Source of the DNA: Granulicella pectinivorans
Lineage (GTDB): Bacteria > Acidobacteriota > Terriglobia > Terriglobales > Acidobacteriaceae
Assembly (NCBI RefSeq): GCF_900114625.1
Contig: NZ_FOZL01000002.1
Span: 496,001 to 560,000, forward strand
Reading direction: 5' to 3'
Length of the DNA stretch: 64,000 nt
Shown here: one piece after another, positions 60,741 through 64,000 of the stretch
Position numbering within the stretch: position 1 is the first letter of the stretch
Layout of the letters: every line of letters begins with the position of its first letter
Position numbers and translations under genes: made by a program
Notes under the pieces: generated by a model
Told to the model about the DNA's origin: nothing
What the model saw: only the letters and a program-made list of their open reading frames with translations
The model's database searches: none

Positions 60741-61715
60741 ATCACTCCACGCACCCGTAATCTCCTCATCCTCACCGCATTCCTGCTCGTCCTCGCGAGC
60801 CTGGCTCTCTACGCCAACAAGCTCTCCGGCCCCCGTGCCGCCCGGCTCCTGCCTGAATCCGACGGCATCGTCTACGCCAACCTCCGCCCCATCCGCCTCG
60901 CCACCCACTTCGACACCAAGCCCGTCCCGCACTCCCCCGACTACCAGCAGTTCATCGACGCCACCGGCATCGTCTTCGAGCGCGACCTCAACTCCGTCGC
61001 CTTCGGCCTCCACAAGATGGCCGACCCCAACGGACCCAACGGCACCGTCGCCTACTCCGAAGTCTTCATCGGCCGCTTCGACCGGCAGCGCCTCGTCACC
61101 TACCTCGCCTCCATCGCCTCCGCCCGCGAAGCCTACGACGGCCACGACATCTACACCGTCCCCGTCGGCTCCGGCACCGCCCGCCTCCTGCGCGTCACTG
61201 TCCTCAACGACGACACCATCGCCGCCTCCAACGCCCCCACTACCGAGCAGATCCACGCCATCCTTGATCGTTACCGCTCCTCCATGAGCCCCTTCTCCGG
61301 TCCAACACTCCTCACCGGCCTCTACCCCGACGTCCCCATGTTCTCGCCGGTCTGGGGCATCGGAGCCATCGGCCTTCCCTTCTCCGAAGACGGCCACGTC
61401 TCCATCCAGGGCCTTCACCTACCCCTCCCCGACACCACCCCCCTCGTCGCCAGCCTCCGCTACACCACCGGCCTCCACCTCCGCATCGAGCAGATCGCCG
61501 CCAGCCCCGCCGAAGCCGCCCGCTCCGTTCAGAAGCTCAACACCCTCCTCACCCTCTTCCACCAGATGCAGAGCTTCCAGCCCGGCGGACCCGATGCCGT
61601 CATGATCAACGAGCTCGTCTCCTCCATCCAACTCGAGCAGAAGAACGACCGCGCCATCCTCACCGCGAAGGTCCCCCTCGAAGCCATCCGCAAGGTCACC
61701 TCAGCCGCCAAATAG
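60741..61715 (+). CDS. Membrane-anchored protein of unknown function; no ordinary start codon
   Basis: About 324 residues. The frame has a TAA at 60621, then no ATG, GTG or TTG until 61017, yet clear coding sequence begins near 60741: a signal anchor (TPRTRNLLILTAFLLVLASLALYA), then PESDGIVYANLRPIRLA and strongly GC3-biased codons. AAGGA at 60729-60733 lies 7 nt before an ATC at 60741, the best candidate start. ATG 61017 would delete the anchor and 92 residues. The rest is a soluble, probably periplasmic domain with no known motif. A TATAAT at 60619-60624 could be its -10 box. It is divergent from the tRNA cluster. Confidence 0.65.
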   Translation: MTPRTRNLLILTAFLLVLASLALYANKLSGPRAARLLPESDGIVYANLRPIRLATHFDTKPVPHSPDYQQFIDATGIVFERDLNSVAFGLHKMADPNGPNGTVAYSEVFIGRFDRQRLVTYLASIASAREAYDGHDIYTVPVGSGTARLLRVTVLNDDTIAASNAPTTEQIHAILDRYRSSMSPFSGPTLLTGLYPDVPMFSPVWGIGAIGLPFSEDGHVSIQGLHLPLPDTTPLVASLRYTTGLHLRIEQIAASPAEAARSVQKLNTLLTLFHQMQSFQPGGPDAVMINELVSSIQLEQKNDRAILTAKVPLEAIRKVTSAAK

Positions 61716-61725
61716 CCCATCCCTC

Positions 61726-61862
61726 CGCAGATCCCATCTGGTTGTCATCGCGAAAAAGGGGATCTGCGTCGCCATGGCGGATCTGCGCTCATGGCATCTG
61801 GAGTTGCCTTTTTGGTTGACATCCCCGGAGGGGATCTGCAGTTGCCGTTGCAGTTGCCTTTC
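61726..61862. repeat. Short intergenic repeats (GGATCTGC and GTTGCC units)
   Basis: GGATCTGC occurs three times directly and once inverted; the inverted copy forms a 10-bp stem (61726-61735 with 61759-61768). GTTGCC occurs several times towards the right end. The 61716-62012 interval has no gene apart from these. Confidence 0.5.
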
Positions 61863-62012
61863 CCGTCGCCCGAGCCTCCGAGGCAGCCCCGTGCGCCAGC
61901 CCATGCCTCTCTAAACCATCAAATCAAAAGGTCCGCCTCCCACCCCAATTTGAATCCCGCCGAACCCCTCCCAGCATCCAATCGCATACCAGCAATCAGG
62001 AGTCCTCCCCGC

Positions 62013-63335
62013 ATGAACCGCCGTCTCACCGCCCTCGCGATCCTGGCCATCGCGCCCGTCCTCTCCGCACAGAACCCCACCATCACCGGCAAAGCCGCCT
62101 TTGCCAGCTACGCCAGCCAGGTCCCCGGCGCGCACCGCAGGATCACCGTCGCCGACCTTCCCGAGCCCAACCCCGTGGAATCCGTCGACAACGGAGCCCA
62201 CATCGTCCCCCGCCCCGAGTCCCTCTGGCCCTCCGCCCCCGAAGGCTTCAAGGTCGAGCTCTACGCCGGCACCGGCACCTCCGCCATCCAGGGCCCCTTC
62301 ACCGAGCCTCGCCTCATCCGCACCGCGCCCAACGGCGACCTCTTCGTCGCCGACTCCCACGGCAACCAGATTCACATCCTCCGCGGCATCACCCCCGACG
62401 GCAAAGCCAAAGAAATCTTCACCTACGCCGCCGGCCTCGATCTCCCCTTCGGCATCGCCTTCTATCCCGCCGGCCCCAATCCCAGGTGGATTTACGTAGG
62501 CAACACCAAAACCGTCGTCCGCTTCCCTTATAAGTCCGGCGACACCGCCGCCTCCGGCCCGCCTGAGAAGCTCGTCGAGCTCCCCGGCTTCGCCCAGCTT
62601 CGCGGTGGCGGACACTGGACCCGCGACATCGTCTTCTCCAAAGACGGCCAGCGCATGCTCGTCTCCGTCGGCTCCGGCTCCAACATCGACGACCCCGATA
62701 CCCACCCCAACGAAGAGCACCGTGCCGACGTCCTCGAATACACACCCGAGGGCAAGTTCATCAAGGTCTACGCCTACGGCATCCGCAACTGCGTCGGCGA
62801 GGCCATCAACCCCATCACCGGCATGCTCTGGTGCTCCGTCAACGAGCGCGACGGCCTCGGCAACAATCTCGTCCCGGACTACATCACCTCCGTCCAGGAG
62901 GGTGGCTTCTACGGCTGGCCCTGGTACTACATGGGCGGCCACCAGGACCCGCGCCACATCGGCAAGCACCCCGAGCTCCAGTCCAAGGTCCTCACCCCCG
63001 ACGTCCTCGTCCAGCCCCACATGGCCTCGCTCGAGATGGTCTTCTACCCCGGTGCCAAAGGCAGCTTTCCCCCCAGCTACGCCGGAGACATCTTCGCCGC
63101 CGAGCACGGCTCCTGGAACCGAGCCAACCGTGGCGGCTACGAGGTCATCCACGTCCCCCTCCACAACGGCAAGGCCGACGGCTCCTACGAGGACTTCCTC
63201 ACCGGCTTTGTCACTCCGGGCGGAGACGTCTGGGGCCGTCCCGTAGGCGTCACCATCGGCAACGACGGAAGCCTCTACGTCACCGACGACGGCAGCAAGT
63301 CCGTCTGGCACGTCACTTACACTGGCAAAAAATAA
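62013..63335 (+). CDS. Secreted sorbosone dehydrogenase-like PQQ/six-bladed propeller protein
   Basis: 440 residues with a signal peptide (LTALAILAIAPVLSAQ). The domain matches the soluble glucose/L-sorbosone dehydrogenase family: FKVELYAGTGTSAIQGPFTEPRLIRTAPNGDLFVADS, with GIAFYP, GGGHWTRDIVFSKDGQRMLVSVGSGSN, NPITGMLWCSVNERDGLG, FYGWPWYYMGGHQDP and GDVWGRPVGVTIGNDGSLYVTDDG further on. These are given as separate short blocks of one propeller. PQQ-dependent oxidation of sugars or aldehydes in the periplasm is expected. AGGAG lies about 10 nt before ATG 62013. Confidence 0.85.
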   Translation: MNRRLTALAILAIAPVLSAQNPTITGKAAFASYASQVPGAHRRITVADLPEPNPVESVDNGAHIVPRPESLWPSAPEGFKVELYAGTGTSAIQGPFTEPRLIRTAPNGDLFVADSHGNQIHILRGITPDGKAKEIFTYAAGLDLPFGIAFYPAGPNPRWIYVGNTKTVVRFPYKSGDTAASGPPEKLVELPGFAQLRGGGHWTRDIVFSKDGQRMLVSVGSGSNIDDPDTHPNEEHRADVLEYTPEGKFIKVYAYGIRNCVGEAINPITGMLWCSVNERDGLGNNLVPDYITSVQEGGFYGWPWYYMGGHQDPRHIGKHPELQSKVLTPDVLVQPHMASLEMVFYPGAKGSFPPSYAGDIFAAEHGSWNRANRGGYEVIHVPLHNGKADGSYEDFLTGFVTPGGDVWGRPVGVTIGNDGSLYVTDDGSKSVWHVTYTGKK

Positions 63336-63346
63336 ACCGCCCGGAG

Positions 63347-63385
63347 CCCATCTTCGCGACGGTTTGGTCGTTGCGAAGATGGGCG
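63347..63385. repeat. Perfect 12-bp inverted repeat after the propeller gene
   Basis: Arms at 63347-63358 and 63374-63385 with a 15-nt loop that can add a further GAC/GTC pairing. It is not followed by a T run, so it may be a Rho-independent-poor terminator or a mobile palindromic unit. The rest of the interval to 63705 is AT-richer and shows no gene. Confidence 0.6.
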
Positions 63386-63705
63386 AGGTGTCCCAGGCCT
63401 GGGCCCTGCGCGATCACCGCACCACGAAGTGCTGGACTCTCCAAACACCACACCATGGCCACGGAATCCATCCATTTATCCATGGTTTACCGTCCCGAAA
63501 ATTACAGGTAAATGCCAGAGAAACACCCAGAAATCCCTAAGAAACACCTAAAACGCACCACAAAACCCCACAAATGCCAAAGTTGATTCTTTTCAACCAC
63601 ATACAAGTGTGTCAAAGACGCGAAAAGGTGTGGTGAGGTCGGCACATGTAACTCATGCGTTACTGACGAGTTGCTGACAATGGACGGACCACCTATTCTC
63701 GTCCC

Positions 63706-64000
63706 ATGCTCCTGAAACCCCTCCTCGCCGCCCTCCTTCTGGCCGTACCCGCTCACGCGCAGATCGAACTCCAGGAGTCGCACTCCACCGCCAGCCTGCG
63801 TGGGATCGACACCGCCGGAGAAGGTATCGCATGGGCCTCGGGCTCCGGCGGCACCGTCCTCCGCACTGAGGACGGAGGTGCCCTCTGGCAGACCTGCGCC
63901 ACGCCCAAAGGCGCGGAAAAGCTCGATTTTCGCGGCATTCAGGCCATCGACGCGAAGACCGCTGTCATCCTGTCCAGCGGCAAGGGCGACGCCTCCCGCA
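63706..64000 (+). CDS. Ycf48-like / WD40-type secreted propeller protein, partial
   Basis: The first 98 codons of a gene cut by the right window edge. A signal peptide (LLKPLLAALLLAVPAHAQ) precedes a Ycf48/sialidase-like blade: AWASGSGGTVLRTEDGGALWQ, here in two halves, then CATPKGAEKLDFRGIQAIDA and a second blade beginning ILSSGKGDASR. Such proteins are common in acidobacteria and are annotated as oxidoreductases or photosystem-assembly-like without clear role. Confidence 0.75.
   Translation, partial: MLLKPLLAALLLAVPAHAQIELQESHSTASLRGIDTAGEGIAWASGSGGTVLRTEDGGALWQTCATPKGAEKLDFRGIQAIDAKTAVILSSGKGDASR

Overview
The window looks like a chromosomal segment (roughly 60% GC or more) of an acidobacterium of the Granulicella/Edaphobacter/Terriglobus type. 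The pointers are two Oar-like TonB-dependent receptors with an N-terminal carboxypeptidase-regulatory domain, a 'VWFA-related Acidobacterial domain' protein, PQQ/sorbosone-type beta-propeller proteins, a Ycf48-like protein, and informational genes of matching composition. This assignment comes from family knowledge; no search was run.

Layout, 1-30 kb. A minus-strand quinoprotein overlaps a di-haem cytochrome c peroxidase-like lipoprotein that runs off the left edge (1-2287). An ornithine-lipid pair (olsB, olsA) follows on the plus strand. A minus-strand receptor (4307-7969) stands back to back with a plus-strand sulfur-type cluster: a cysteine-rich leader peptide and attenuator, a 41-aa membrane peptide, a YeiH-family transporter, a 47-aa peptide and a second receptor (8332-13388). 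Next come a TIGR00027-type methyltransferase, an RNB-domain ribonuclease, an amidohydrolase, 2-oxoglutarate dehydrogenase E1, three secreted proteins of unknown role, cspA, a cmk / low-complexity protein / mutL block and an NHL-type lipoprotein.

Layout, 30-40 kb. Pyruvate kinase lies downstream of a minus-strand run of envelope genes (BrkB, thioredoxin-like, VWFA, esterase, small membrane protein, DUF6979-like). A secreted HExxHxxGxxH metalloprotease converges on a small AT-richer patch holding a HigA-type antitoxin, a truncated higB toxin and an unknown membrane-anchored protein.

Layout, 40-64 kb. This is the information-processing region, read on the minus strand: tRNA-Thr(TGT), tRNA-Tyr, a 69-aa ORF, tRNA-Thr(GGT), tRNA-Gly, a 105-aa ORF, tuf, tRNA-Trp, secE, nusG, rplK, then a 4.2-kb interruption, then rplA, rplJ, rplL, rpoB, rpoC. 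The interruption carries a polytopic membrane protein, a frameshifted Uma2 gene and a PA0069-type radical SAM gene, and rplK has its own terminator. The right end holds a membrane-anchored protein with no ordinary start codon, a sorbosone-dehydrogenase-like protein and the start of a Ycf48-like protein.

The most interesting element is at 8332-8544. A sigma70-like promoter is placed so that transcription would begin on or next to the ATG of a 34-codon ORF with eight cysteine codons in two clusters. It is followed by an 11-bp terminator hairpin with a T-rich tail, just before the YeiH cluster. This has the anatomy of ribosome-mediated, cysteine-responsive attenuation. It suggests, as inference, that the transporter and the downstream receptor are controlled by cysteine supply.
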